Assembly: GCF_039522025.1 (NCBI RefSeq)
Contig: NZ_BAAADB010000006.1
Coordinates: 1-64,000, forward strand
Length of the DNA stretch: 64,000 nucleotides
Reading direction: 5' to 3'
From: Deinococcus depolymerans
GTDB taxonomy: Bacteria > Deinococcota > Deinococci > Deinococcales > Deinococcaceae
Made by a program: the position numbers and the translations under genes. The notes under the pieces are model-generated. The model did not search any database. It saw only the letters and a list, made by a program, of their open reading frames with translations, and had not been told where the DNA came from. Below are positions 8,309 through 16,159 of this stretch, piece after piece. Within the stretch, counting starts at the first letter, position 1. Each line of letters begins with the position of its first letter.

Positions 8309-9454
8309 GTGACCCCTGACGTCCTCCTGGTGATCTTCGCTGCCCTGCTCGGCCTGCTGGTCGGGTCGTTCTCGAACGTGCTGATCTGGCGCCTGCCGCG
8401 CGGCGAGAGTATCGCCTTCCCGCCCAGTCACTGCCCCAACTGCGACCACCGCCTGGGCGTCATCGATCTGGTGCCCGTGCTGTCGTGGTTGAGTCTGGGC
8501 GGGAAGTGCCGGTACTGCCGGGCCCCCATCAAGGCGCGTTACCCGGTCGTGGAACTGCTGACCGGGCTGGGGTACGGCGTGATCGCCGCATTGTTCCCGC
8601 CGCTGGTGGTCGGGTGGGGCGCGCTGGGGCTGATGGTGCTGTTCACGATCCTGCTGGTCGGAAGTGCCATCGACCTGGACACGTACACCATCCCGGACGA
8701 GCTGACCCTGCCGGGCACGGCGCTGGGCATCCTGTTCGGCTTCCTGAACGGGCGTGCGGGCGCCGAGGGCCTGCCGGACCTGGCGGGCGCGGTGCAGGGC
8801 GCGCTGCTGGGTGCGGGTCTGGTCGTGGCGATCAACCAGTTCGGGTCGTGGGTGCTGCGCCGCTTCCGGGAGCGCTCCTTCCCGGAAGCGCCCATCGGGT
8901 ACCAGCAGATCAGTCTGGCGTTGCTGGCCGGGGCGTGGCTGGGGCCGTGGTGGGGCCTGGGCGCGGCGCTGCTGTCGGCGGGCGTGAACGTGGCGGCCCG
9001 GCGCGTGGTGCGCGTGCCGGAACTGCTGACGCTGGGCGGCCTGCTGGTCAGCGTGGTGCTGGGCAGCGCCGGGTACGGCCCGGGCATGATCCTGATGGTG
9101 CAGGGCGCGCTGGCCGCGGCGGGCGCCACGTCACTGGTGGCGGGCGTCTACTGGTGGCTGAAGTACCGTGGGCAGAGCGCAGACGACGGCGCCGACGAAC
9201 CGGCAGACGCGAGCGCCATGGGCTTCGGGGACGTGAAGCTGGCCGCCGTGATCGGCGCGTTCCTGGGCTGGGAGCGGCTGCTGCTGACGCTGGTCGTCGC
9301 GGTGTTCGCCGGGGCGCTGTACGGCGTGGCGCAGCTCGCCATGAAACGCGAGAACCGCGTGAAGTTCGGGCCGTTCCTGGCGGTCGGTGCGCTGGTCGCC
9401 CTGATCTGGGGCGCGCAGATCATCGAGGGGTACCGGGGCAGCCTGGGGCTGTAA
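8309..9454 (+). CDS. pilD: Prepilin peptidase (type IV leader peptidase), with a long insertion
   Basis: This inner-membrane aspartyl protease cleaves and N-methylates type IV prepilins for pili, secretion and natural transformation. The 381-residue protein has the N-terminal GSFSNVLIWRLPRGES, a four-cysteine cluster (CPNC at 42-45, CRYC at 67-70), the first aspartate motif IDLDTYTIPDE (Asp122/124) and the second, GFGDVK (Asp308). About 185 residues separate the two aspartates, far more than the roughly 60 of classical enzymes. The extra segment contains several hydrophobic stretches. The GTG start follows TACACT by 6 nt; an in-frame GTG lies 27 nt further upstream. No pilin genes are nearby. 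Confidence 0.9.
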   Translation: MTPDVLLVIFAALLGLLVGSFSNVLIWRLPRGESIAFPPSHCPNCDHRLGVIDLVPVLSWLSLGGKCRYCRAPIKARYPVVELLTGLGYGVIAALFPPLVVGWGALGLMVLFTILLVGSAIDLDTYTIPDELTLPGTALGILFGFLNGRAGAEGLPDLAGAVQGALLGAGLVVAINQFGSWVLRRFRERSFPEAPIGYQQISLALLAGAWLGPWWGLGAALLSAGVNVAARRVVRVPELLTLGGLLVSVVLGSAGYGPGMILMVQGALAAAGATSLVAGVYWWLKYRGQSADDGADEPADASAMGFGDVKLAAVIGAFLGWERLLLTLVVAVFAGALYGVAQLAMKRENRVKFGPFLAVGALVALIWGAQIIEGYRGSLGL

Positions 9455-9479
9455 GAAGGGTCAAGGGCCGACAGCAAAT

Positions 9480-9522
9480 GGCAGATGGCAGGGGTTCCGT
9501 GACCGGACCTCTGCCATCTGCC
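9480..9522. terminator. Bidirectional terminator-like hairpin between convergent genes
   Basis: There are 15-nt arms with one mismatch (GGCAGATGGCAG..., ...CTGCCATCTGCC) and a 13-nt loop between the convergent pilD and lipoprotein genes. A related GGCGGATGGCAGAGG stretch occurs near 12790, so this is also a small dispersed repeat. Confidence 0.6.
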
Positions 9523-9538
9523 TTCTGCCTCACGCTGT

Positions 9539-9982
9539 CTACATCCGGACGGCCGTGCAGGTCACGCCAGCGTCGGCGGGGGCGCCCGTGGCGTCCTTGG
9601 CGGTGTGGATGTTGAAGTACGTGGCGTTCATGACGTCGGCCGCGGCGACGCCGCCCATCAGGGTGAGCATGCCCATGGCGTCGCTCCGGCCGACCAGGGC
9701 GCTGCTCATGATGGGTGCGCCGCCGCTGCTGCACGGATCGGCGCTGGCCGCGCCCTGCAGGTGGTAGTGGGCGACGTAGTAGGTGTTCGGGGCGAGGCCC
9801 ATGACCCGCGCGGTCGTCATGACCATCATGCCGTCTTTCTTCACGTCGACCATGCCGCTGGAATTCAGGGCGCCGCCGGCGGGCTGCCTGGCGAGGCTGT
9901 AGGTCATGGCGGGGGCCATCATGGCGCAGGAGCCGAGGGTCAGGGCCAGGGCAGAGCCGAGCAGCAGTCTGGTGACGTTCAT
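9539..9982 (-). CDS. Small SodC/CHRD-like lipoprotein (paralogue 1)
   Basis: This 147-residue protein has a lipoprotein signal (lipobox LGSC). The core LAPNTYYVAHYHLQGAAS, a Cys-Ser-Gly-Gly segment (PCSSGGAP) and YFNIHT recall the beta-barrel of Cu/Zn superoxide dismutases and CHRD domains, where histidines on these strands bind copper. The full SodC copper-zinc ligand set is not apparent, so dismutase activity is doubtful. The protein at 22883-23323 shares the same layout. GGAGG lies 7 nt before the ATG. It is divergent from the aldehyde dehydrogenase gene. Confidence 0.65.
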   Translation of the reverse strand: MNVTRLLLGSALALTLGSCAMMAPAMTYSLARQPAGGALNSSGMVDVKKDGMMVMTTARVMGLAPNTYYVAHYHLQGAASADPCSSGGAPIMSSALVGRSDAMGMLTLMGGVAAADVMNATYFNIHTAKDATGAPADAGVTCTAVRM

Positions 9983-10195
9983 GGGGGAACCTCCGGGGAT
10001 GAGGGAGAATGGATTGGCGTACGGTTCGCAGTGTGCGCGTGCCGGGCGTGCCCAGAGTGTCGGCCGGGACTCTTTGTGACGGTCCGCTCAACACCACCCC
10101 AAGAGGTGATGACCGTCTATACTCGGTTCAATTCCGTTCTGTTCCGTCCTGCCAGTCGGGCACGTCCGGCCCGTCACCCACTTCCCGAGGTGCTC

Positions 10196-11641
10196 ATGTC
10201 CGATCCCAGCCTGCCGGCCCCTGACCTTCACGCCCTGTTCGCCGCGCAGCAGGCCTGGCGTTGGCAGGCGGCGCAGACCACTGCCCCTCAACGGCAGGCA
10301 ATCCTGCGCCGCCTGCACGACGCCGTCCGCGCGCACCGGGTTCCCCTGGCCGACGCCCTGAAGGCCGACCTGGGCAAGAGCCGCGCCGAGTCCGAGATCG
10401 CCGAACTGCACCCGGTCCTGGAGGAAATCCAGCATGCCATCCGCCGCCTGCCGCGCTGGATGGCCCCCCGGCGCGTGGACACGCCCGCCGTGCTGTTCGG
10501 GGCGCGCAGCGAGGTGCAGATGCAGGCGCGCGGCGTGACGCTGATCCTGAGCCCCTGGAATTACCCCGTGAACCTCGCGCTGGTGCCGCTGGTCGCCAGT
10601 CTGGCCGCCGGGAACACCGTGATCCTCAAACCCAGCGAGAAGGCCCCGAACGTCGCCCGCGCGCTGCGCGACCTGCTGCACAGCGTGTTCGAACCGCGGC
10701 TGGTGGCGGTCGTGGAGGGGGACGGCGAGGTGGCCCGCGCCCTGACGGAACTGCCGTTCGGGCACATCTTCTTCACCGGGAGCGGCGCGGTCGGGCGTCA
10801 CGTCATGCGGGCCGCCGCGAACAACCTGACGGGCGTGACCCTGGAACTGGGCGGCAAGAGCCCCGCCCTGATCGACACCAGCGCCGACCTGGACGTGACC
10901 GCCGAGCGGCTGGCGTGGGGGAAACTGCTGAACGCCGGGCAGACCTGCGTCGCGCCGGATTACGTGCTGGTGCCCACCCACCTGGAGGGACCGCTGCTGC
11001 GCCGCATGGAGGCCGTCATTGCGCGGCGCTTCGGGACCGGCGCGTGGCTGCGGGCCGGGCCGGATTACGGCCGTCTGGTGGACAGCGCCGGCGTGGATCG
11101 ACTGGAACGCCTGACGCGCGCCAGCGTCGCGCAGGGCGCGCGGGTGGTCCTGGGCGGCGAGTTCGACGCGCCGGGTCGCTTCGTCTCCCCCACCCTGGTG
11201 AGCGGCGTGACGCCCGACATGCCGCTGATGCAGGAGGAACTGTTCGGGCCGGTCCTGCCCATCCTGACGTACGACGCGCCCGAGGAGGCCCTGAACCTGA
11301 TCCGCCGCCTGGACCCGCCGCTGGCCCTGTACCTGTTCGCCACCGACGAGGACATGGTCCGGCGCGTACAGCGCGAGACGACCAGCGGCGGCATGGTCGT
11401 GAACGGCGCGGTCGTGCACCTGATCAACCCCAACCTGCCGTTCGGCGGCGTGGGCCCCAGCGGGATGGGGAACTACCACGGCGAGCATGGGTTCCGGACC
11501 TTCAGTCATGAGCGGGCCGTGCTGCGTGAACCCACGCCCAGCCCTGTGCGGTTCCTGTACCCCCCGTACGGCCGCCCGGTGCCGCGGCTGGTCGCGTGGA
11601 CACTGCGGCAACTGGAACGGCAGACCGGCCCGCGCGAGTGA
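10196..11641 (+). CDS. Aldehyde dehydrogenase family protein (ALDH3-like)
   Basis: This 481-residue NAD(P)-dependent aldehyde dehydrogenase oxidises aldehydes to acids. Key segments are SPWNYPVNLALVPL, the cofactor loop FTGSGAVGRHV, the general-base glutamate in LELGGKSP and the catalytic cysteine in NAGQTCVAPDYV. Length and the WNYP motif fit the ALDH3/coniferyl-aldehyde group acting on long-chain or aromatic aldehydes. GAGGTG precedes the ATG by 5 nt, and a TATACT-containing promoter (around 10119) lies upstream. Its TGA overlaps the mobA GTG, so the two genes are translationally coupled, although no functional link is obvious. Confidence 0.9.
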   Translation: MSDPSLPAPDLHALFAAQQAWRWQAAQTTAPQRQAILRRLHDAVRAHRVPLADALKADLGKSRAESEIAELHPVLEEIQHAIRRLPRWMAPRRVDTPAVLFGARSEVQMQARGVTLILSPWNYPVNLALVPLVASLAAGNTVILKPSEKAPNVARALRDLLHSVFEPRLVAVVEGDGEVARALTELPFGHIFFTGSGAVGRHVMRAAANNLTGVTLELGGKSPALIDTSADLDVTAERLAWGKLLNAGQTCVAPDYVLVPTHLEGPLLRRMEAVIARRFGTGAWLRAGPDYGRLVDSAGVDRLERLTRASVAQGARVVLGGEFDAPGRFVSPTLVSGVTPDMPLMQEELFGPVLPILTYDAPEEALNLIRRLDPPLALYLFATDEDMVRRVQRETTSGGMVVNGAVVHLINPNLPFGGVGPSGMGNYHGEHGFRTFSHERAVLREPTPSPVRFLYPPYGRPVPRLVAWTLRQLERQTGPRE

Positions 11642-12213
11642 CCGGCCCGCGCACGCTCCCGCTGACCGGGGCGGTCACGGCGGGTGGCCGTTCCAGCCGT
11701 TTCGGCAGCGACAAGGCCCTGGCGGTCCTGGACGGGCAGACCCTGCTGGAGCGTGCCTGCGCCAGCCTTCAGGGGTGCCGGGTCCGGCTGCTGATCGCCC
11801 CGCCCGGCCGTTACGTCCCGCCCACCCCGGACTGGCAGACGCACGCCGACCTGCGCCCCGGCGAGGGGCCCCTGGCCGGCCTGGAAAGCGCCCTGACGCA
11901 CGCCCCGCCCGGCTGGGTGGCGTTCACCGGGGTGGACCTGCCCTGGCTGACCCCCGGGTACTGGCGTACCCTGAGTGCCGCCATCACGCCCGGCCACCTG
12001 AGCGTGCAGGCCACCGACGGGCAGGGCCGCCCGCAGCCGCTGGCTGCGCTGTACCACACCGACCTGCTGCCCCACGTGAGCGCCCTGCTGGACAGCGGTG
12101 AGCGCCGCCTGAGGCTGGCCGCGCCGCCCGGACGGACCCGGCTGGTGGGCGGCTTCGAGGCCCGGACATTCCTGAACATCAACACGCCGCAGGAGTTGAC
12201 GGTTGACGGTTGA
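11638..12213 (+). CDS. mobA: Molybdenum cofactor guanylyltransferase MobA
   Basis: MobA links GMP from GTP to molybdopterin to give the MGD cofactor used by DMSO-reductase-type enzymes. The 191-residue protein has the family nucleotide loop TAGGRSSRFGSDKAL (Gly16-Lys27), the PLAGLESAL segment and the metal-binding aspartate in TGVDLPWL. The GTG start overlaps the stop of the preceding aldehyde dehydrogenase (GTGA). The last codons run into a heptamer-like repeat (GTTGACGGTTGACGGTTGA), so the C-terminus may vary between strains. Confidence 0.9.
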   Translation: MTGPRTLPLTGAVTAGGRSSRFGSDKALAVLDGQTLLERACASLQGCRVRLLIAPPGRYVPPTPDWQTHADLRPGEGPLAGLESALTHAPPGWVAFTGVDLPWLTPGYWRTLSAAITPGHLSVQATDGQGRPQPLAALYHTDLLPHVSALLDSGERRLRLAAPPGRTRLVGGFEARTFLNINTPQELTVDG

Positions 12214-12284
12214 AAGTCGGTGGTCGGGGGGGGCGCGCCCTGTTTCCATCAACCATCACCCTTCCACCATCGACGCTCCTGCCC
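12190..12284. repeat. Short direct/inverted repeat tract (GGTTGA / CATCAACC type)
   Basis: This tract has GTTGACGGTTGACGGTTGAAAG on the left and CCATCAACCATCACCC on the right, with a G/C-rich centre. A larger relative lies at 25866-25980. It appears to be slippage-prone filler between convergent genes and could fold as a terminator. Confidence 0.45.
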
Positions 12285-12776
12285 TCAGCCGTACTGCGCC
12301 TTGTGGGCTTTTTTCAGCGAGGCGTACTGTTCGTTCGCCTCGGCCTCATCCCATTTCGCCTTGAAGATGCGGGCGGACTCGGCCTTCACCGGGTCCTCCG
12401 GCGTGCGGGGCAGCTCGGCGCGGCCGTGCGCGCCGCTCTGGCCCTTCCTGTCCTGCGGGACGGGGCCATCGTACTTCTTTCCGCCGCGGTGGTTCGCGTA
12501 GCGGCGGGCGCGCGTGAACCCCATCTGCAGGAACTTGCGGGCCATGTCCGCCCCCACGAAATCCCCGGCCTGCAGGTACGTCAGGAACATCCCGTGGATG
12601 ACCTCGCTGCTCTCACGCGCCAGCTCGGGCGTGGCGAAACGCCAGTGCGGCAGCAGTTCAGCCTTGTACGGCTGCACCAGCAGCACGCCCTGCTCCCCCA
12701 CGCCCACCCGGTACAGTTCCGGGTGCGCGCGCAGGTCCAGTTCGGCGTAGTTCAGGGAGTAATCGAATTTCGGCAT
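12285..12776 (-). CDS. DUF4385 family protein
   Basis: This 163-residue soluble protein matches the DUF4385 pattern: MPKFDYSLNY, HPELYRVGVGEQGVLLVQPYK, LLPHWRF and the helical FVGADMARKFLQMGFTRARRYANH. The function is unknown, although the conserved region with repeated aromatic and basic residues suggests ligand or nucleic-acid contact. The internal ATG before PKFDY is used since family members start there. It lies just downstream of dps1 in the same orientation, separated by a small repeat. Confidence 0.8.
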   Translation of the reverse strand: MPKFDYSLNYAELDLRAHPELYRVGVGEQGVLLVQPYKAELLPHWRFATPELARESSEVIHGMFLTYLQAGDFVGADMARKFLQMGFTRARRYANHRGGKKYDGPVPQDRKGQSGAHGRAELPRTPEDPVKAESARIFKAKWDEAEANEQYASLKKAHKAQYG

Positions 12777-12835
12777 AGGTGTGCAGAAGGCGGATGGCAG
12801 AGGCCCGGCGCTTTCTGCCACCCGCGCTGAACGGC

Positions 12836-13453
12836 TCAGTTCATCCGGTCGTCGTCCATCATCGCCTGGAGCATCCAGCGGATCTTGTCGACGGTGGCGG
12901 CGTACCCGTTGTACATGTCGGCGGTGGCGGGGTCGTTCGCGTCGTCAACCGTCTGGCTGTCGTCGCGGTAACCCTTGCCGACGCGGCTGAGGTCCGCGAC
13001 GAGGTCCGCGACCTGCGTGCGGGCGTCACGGACCGTCTCGGTGGGCACCTTCACCACGCTGAACCGCTCGATGTCGGCGGGCGCGGCGATGGGACTGCCG
13101 CCCAGCGCGACCAGGCGCTCGGCCTGCTCGTCGATGCCGGGGAAGATCTCCTCGATGAACTCGTCGTACGCGAGGTGCAGGTCGCGGAAGAACCGCCCAC
13201 GGATGTCCCAGTGGTACTTCTTGAACTTCAGGTACAGGCTGATGGTCGTCGCGAGGTTGCGCTGCAGCGTCTCGGCGACCGTGCCGAACTCGGCTTCCGT
13301 CAGGTAGTTGTGGTCCACCAGGGCGTTGTTCGTGGTGTTCAGGTGCGCGGCGTCCGCGCTGCCCTTCCCGCCGGCCTTCCCGGAGGCGGCCTTTCCGTCG
13401 CTGGTGGCCTTGCTGGCGGGCTTCTTGGCGGCAGACTTGGCTTTACTGGTCAT
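12836..13453 (-). CDS. dps1: DNA protection during starvation protein Dps1 (ferritin-like)
   Basis: Dps1 forms a 12-subunit shell that oxidises and stores iron and binds DNA, limiting Fenton damage. The 205-residue protein has a lysine-rich N-terminal tail (DNA binding), then residues matching the special N-terminal metal site of D. radiodurans Dps1 with an offset of two: Asp34, His37, His48, Glu53. Ferroxidase residues follow: His81 in KKYHWDIRG, and His93 and Asp97 in LHLAYDEF. Similarity to D. radiodurans Dps1 is obvious along the whole length. TACGGT lies 6 nt before the ATG. Confidence 0.95.
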   Translation of the reverse strand: MTSKAKSAAKKPASKATSDGKAASGKAGGKGSADAAHLNTTNNALVDHNYLTEAEFGTVAETLQRNLATTISLYLKFKKYHWDIRGRFFRDLHLAYDEFIEEIFPGIDEQAERLVALGGSPIAAPADIERFSVVKVPTETVRDARTQVADLVADLSRVGKGYRDDSQTVDDANDPATADMYNGYAATVDKIRWMLQAMMDDDRMN

Positions 13454-13501
13454 GCGTTCACCGTACCCCCGCGCGTGCCGGGCCGCCCATACGGGTTTCC
13501 T

Positions 13502-14404
13502 TTACCCTCCCGCCACAAACAGCAGGCGGTTCCCGTGAACCTTCATGCTGACCTGCCCGGCTTCGAGCAGTTCGGTCAGGTGCGCGCCGACGACCGCGCG
13601 GTTCAGGACCACCGCGCCCGCGCTTTCCATCGTCACGCCCAGCGCGCCGCACACCCGGACCAGCAGGTCGTCCACGCCGGCTGCGCCCACCTGCACGGCC
13701 TCCAGCACGGCCGCCGTGGTCCGCGCGTACGCCGCGAGGTTCGCCGCGACCAGCCGCGTCAGGTCCGGCGTGGGGTCCCCGTGGCCGGGCAGCGTGACGC
13801 GCACGCCCTCCAGTTCACCCAGGCGGGCGGCCGCCTCCTTCTGAAGCGCCGAGTCCGCGCAGAACGTCAGCGGGTGCTTTGCCAGCGCCTCCTCTCCGAA
13901 CAGCGCGTCGGCGGCGTACAGCACCTCGCCCACCCGCACGGCGTACATCATGCTGGCGTGCCCGGCCACCTCCAGCAACTCCAGCACCGCGCCTCCGATC
14001 CGGCACAGGCCCGGCTCCGGGGCCAGCCGCGCCGGGCTGGGCGGCGCGAGCAGGAATTTACTCTGCAACTCCCTGGGCGGGCGCGCCCCGAACAGCCCGG
14101 TGGGTTGCAGGATCGGGTGCGTGATCACCGCGTCCTCCAGCGGCGGCGCGAACACCTTCAACTCCGGGAACCGCCGCAGGATGAACGCGTTCCCCCCGTG
14201 ATGGTCGGCGTGACTGTGCGTGTTCAGAATCCCGGTCGGCGTCAGGTTCAGCTCCGTCAGGCCACGCAGGAGCCGGCGCGCGTGCCCGTCATCCAGCCCG
14301 GTGTCCACCAGCAGCGCCCCACCCCGGCCATCCTCGACCACCAGACTGTTCACCGCGCCCGGCAGGTAATGCACCCCCGGAGCCAACGAGACAAGAGCAC
14401 CCAT
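13502..14404 (-). CDS. Metallo-beta-lactamase fold hydrolase
   Basis: This 300-residue protein has the dinuclear-zinc motif THSHADHHGG (His63, His65, Asp67, His68), a later histidine in VAGHASM, an aspartate in YAADALFG and a histidine in LPGHGDP. The fold covers glyoxalase II, lactonases and thioesterases, so the substrate cannot be fixed. A C-terminal helical region (about residues 215-300) resembles the small winged-helix-like tail of LACTB2-type members. TACGCT lies 7 nt before the chosen ATG. It is flanked upstream by an island of repeats. Confidence 0.85.
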   Translation of the reverse strand: MGALVSLAPGVHYLPGAVNSLVVEDGRGGALLVDTGLDDGHARRLLRGLTELNLTPTGILNTHSHADHHGGNAFILRRFPELKVFAPPLEDAVITHPILQPTGLFGARPPRELQSKFLLAPPSPARLAPEPGLCRIGGAVLELLEVAGHASMMYAVRVGEVLYAADALFGEEALAKHPLTFCADSALQKEAAARLGELEGVRVTLPGHGDPTPDLTRLVAANLAAYARTTAAVLEAVQVGAAGVDDLLVRVCGALGVTMESAGAVVLNRAVVGAHLTELLEAGQVSMKVHGNRLLFVAGG

Positions 14405-14422
14405 GCCCGGCAGCGTACCCGC

Positions 14423-14493
14423 TGATACGGACTCCGGTTGAAAGGTCTGTGACATCCTTCAACCCGAGCGGAGCGAGTGGACTCCGTATCATC
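14423..14493 (+). repeat. Family A element, internally deleted (71 bp)
   Basis: It has left terminus TGATACGGACTCCG, hairpin 1 with imperfect arms (GGTTGAAAGG / CCTTCAACCC), the short motif GAGCGGAGCGAGTG, then directly the right terminus GGACTCCGTATCA. The middle module and hairpin 2 are absent. Confidence 0.75.
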
Positions 14494-14497
14494 AATA

Positions 14498-14655
14498 GTG
14501 CGGACACTGTTCAAGCGCCAGAGGGGACAGGCATGGAACACGTCTTCTGTAACGCCAGTCCTGCTCACCCCCTCCCAGCCTCCCCCCTCAAGCGGGAGGG
14601 GGCAACACGGCGTGTTCATCGCTGGTCTGCCCTGAAAGTATGAACCTGTCCGCAC
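14498..14655 (-). repeat. Family B element, copy 1 (158 bp)
   Basis: It is bounded by inverted termini GTGCGGACA and TGTCCGCAC, with weaker similarity continuing inward. The interior has a C-rich/G-rich hairpin (CCCTCCCGC TTGAGGGGGGAGG on the minus strand). It matches 34444-34601 in opposite orientation with about 13 differences by eye and exactly equal length. It has no convincing coding capacity. Confidence 0.8.
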
Positions 14656-14663
14656 CATTGATC

Positions 14664-14823
14664 ATACGGACTTCCGTCTGTTTCGCTGACAACCCGGAAC
14701 TTCACCGGATGGCCAGCTCCACGTCCGGAGGGGCGTTTCTCTCCTGCTCTGCGGGGCAGCTCTCCGAGTCGCTTCGCTCGGATTGAACGGCTTTGCAAGC
14801 CATTCAATCGGAGTCCGTATCAG
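14664..14823 (-). repeat. Family A element, complete, reverse orientation
   Basis: Read on the minus strand it runs from CTGATACGGACTCCGATTGA through hairpin 1, CGAAGCGACTCGGAGAGCTG and CCTCCGGACGTGGAG to a decayed hairpin 2 and CAGACGGAAGTCCGTAT. It lies 8 bp from family B copy 1 and upstream of the MFS gene. Confidence 0.82.
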
Positions 14824-14886
14824 TCCTGAAACGCGGCGTCCCGCGTGATGGGCCGCCGCGCAGGTGGGCGGGTGTAGCCTGCGCCC

Positions 14887-16149
14887 GTGACCGTGCCCGC
14901 CCCCGCGCCCGCTGCCGACCTTCCTTCCGACGGGACCGCGCCCCCCCCGCCGTCCGCGCCGTTCCGGTTGTCGGCGGCGCAGCTGGGCCTGATCGGGTCG
15001 AATTTTCTGATGTGGGGCGGGTTCTTCGCGGTGATTCCGCTGGTGACGGTGCATTTCAGTGGCCCTGTCACAGGGGGCGGGCTGGGCTGGAGTGCCGCGA
15101 GCGTCGGGGCGGTGCTGGGCCTGCGGCAGTTGACGCAGCAGGGCCTGACGGTGTTCGGGGGCGCGTGGGCGGACCGCTGGGGGCCGAAACCGCTGATCCT
15201 GCTGGGCTGCGCGCTGCGGACCCTGGGCTTCGCCTGGATGGGCTTCAGTGACTCGTGGGGGGAACTGCTGGCGGCGGCGGTGCTGGCGGGCGTGGGGGGC
15301 GGCCTGTTCGACGCGCCGAAGAGTGCGGCGATCACGCAGGTGACCCTCCCGGAACACCGCACGCGGATGTTCAGCCTGACCAGCCTGTCCGGGAACGCCG
15401 GGATGGTGACGGGCCCGCTGATCGGCGCGGCGCTGCTGGGGCTGGGGTTCCGGACGGCAGCGCTGTCGGCGGCGGGCGTGTACCTGCTGGCGGGCGCGGT
15501 GATGGCGCTCACCTTGCCGCACCTGCGGCCGGCGGGGCGGGTGGGCAGCGGCCTGGACGGGCTGCGGCTGGCGGCGGCAGACACGCGGTTCCGGCGGTTC
15601 ACGCTGGTGCTGATCGGGTACTTCATCCTGAGCACGCAGATCAACGTGGCGGTCACCCTGAAGGCCGTCGCGCTGGCGGGGAACGGCGCGACGGGGCCGC
15701 TGTACGGCCTGTCGGCGGGGCTGGCGGTGCTGCTTCAGTACCCGCTGCTGCGGCTGGTCGAGCGCTTCGTGCCGGTGCGTTCGGCGCTGGTGGCGGCGGT
15801 GCTGCTGGTCGGCGCGGCGCTGGGCCTGATGTCGGTGGCGGCGACGTTCGGGCAGCTGCTGGCGTGCGTGGCGCTGTACAGCCTGGGCACCATGATCGTG
15901 TACCCCACCCAGCAGACCCTGACGGCCCGCTTCGCGCCGCCGGGGCGGGTCGGGAGTTACTTCGGGTTCTCCGCGATCAGCCTGGGCGTGGGGGGCGCGG
16001 TGGGCAGCGTGCTGGGCGGCGCGCTGGTGGACGGCGGCGCGCGGCTGGGCTTCCCGGCGCTGGCGTGGCTGACGCTGGCCGTGATCGGGGGCCTGACGGC
16101 GCTGGGGCTACGCTGGGCGCTGCGGGGCCTGCCGCACCAGTCGGGCTGA
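14887..16149 (+). CDS. Major facilitator superfamily transporter
   Basis: This 420-residue protein has about 12 hydrophobic segments. The loop between TM2 and TM3, GAWADRWGPKPLI, fits the MFS motif A (GxxxDRxGRR), and PKSAAITQ resembles the drug-efflux type. It is closest in character to bacterial multidrug/DHA1 exporters such as MdtH-like proteins, but the substrate is unknown. The Pro/Ala-rich N-terminus (about 25 residues) is cytoplasmic. The GTG start has TAGCCT 6 nt upstream (leaderless). A repeat island separates it from the divergent MBL gene. Confidence 0.85.
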   Translation: MTVPAPAPAADLPSDGTAPPPPSAPFRLSAAQLGLIGSNFLMWGGFFAVIPLVTVHFSGPVTGGGLGWSAASVGAVLGLRQLTQQGLTVFGGAWADRWGPKPLILLGCALRTLGFAWMGFSDSWGELLAAAVLAGVGGGLFDAPKSAAITQVTLPEHRTRMFSLTSLSGNAGMVTGPLIGAALLGLGFRTAALSAAGVYLLAGAVMALTLPHLRPAGRVGSGLDGLRLAAADTRFRRFTLVLIGYFILSTQINVAVTLKAVALAGNGATGPLYGLSAGLAVLLQYPLLRLVERFVPVRSALVAAVLLVGAALGLMSVAATFGQLLACVALYSLGTMIVYPTQQTLTARFAPPGRVGSYFGFSAISLGVGGAVGSVLGGALVDGGARLGFPALAWLTLAVIGGLTALGLRWALRGLPHQSG

Positions 16150-16159
16150 CCGGCCGGGC

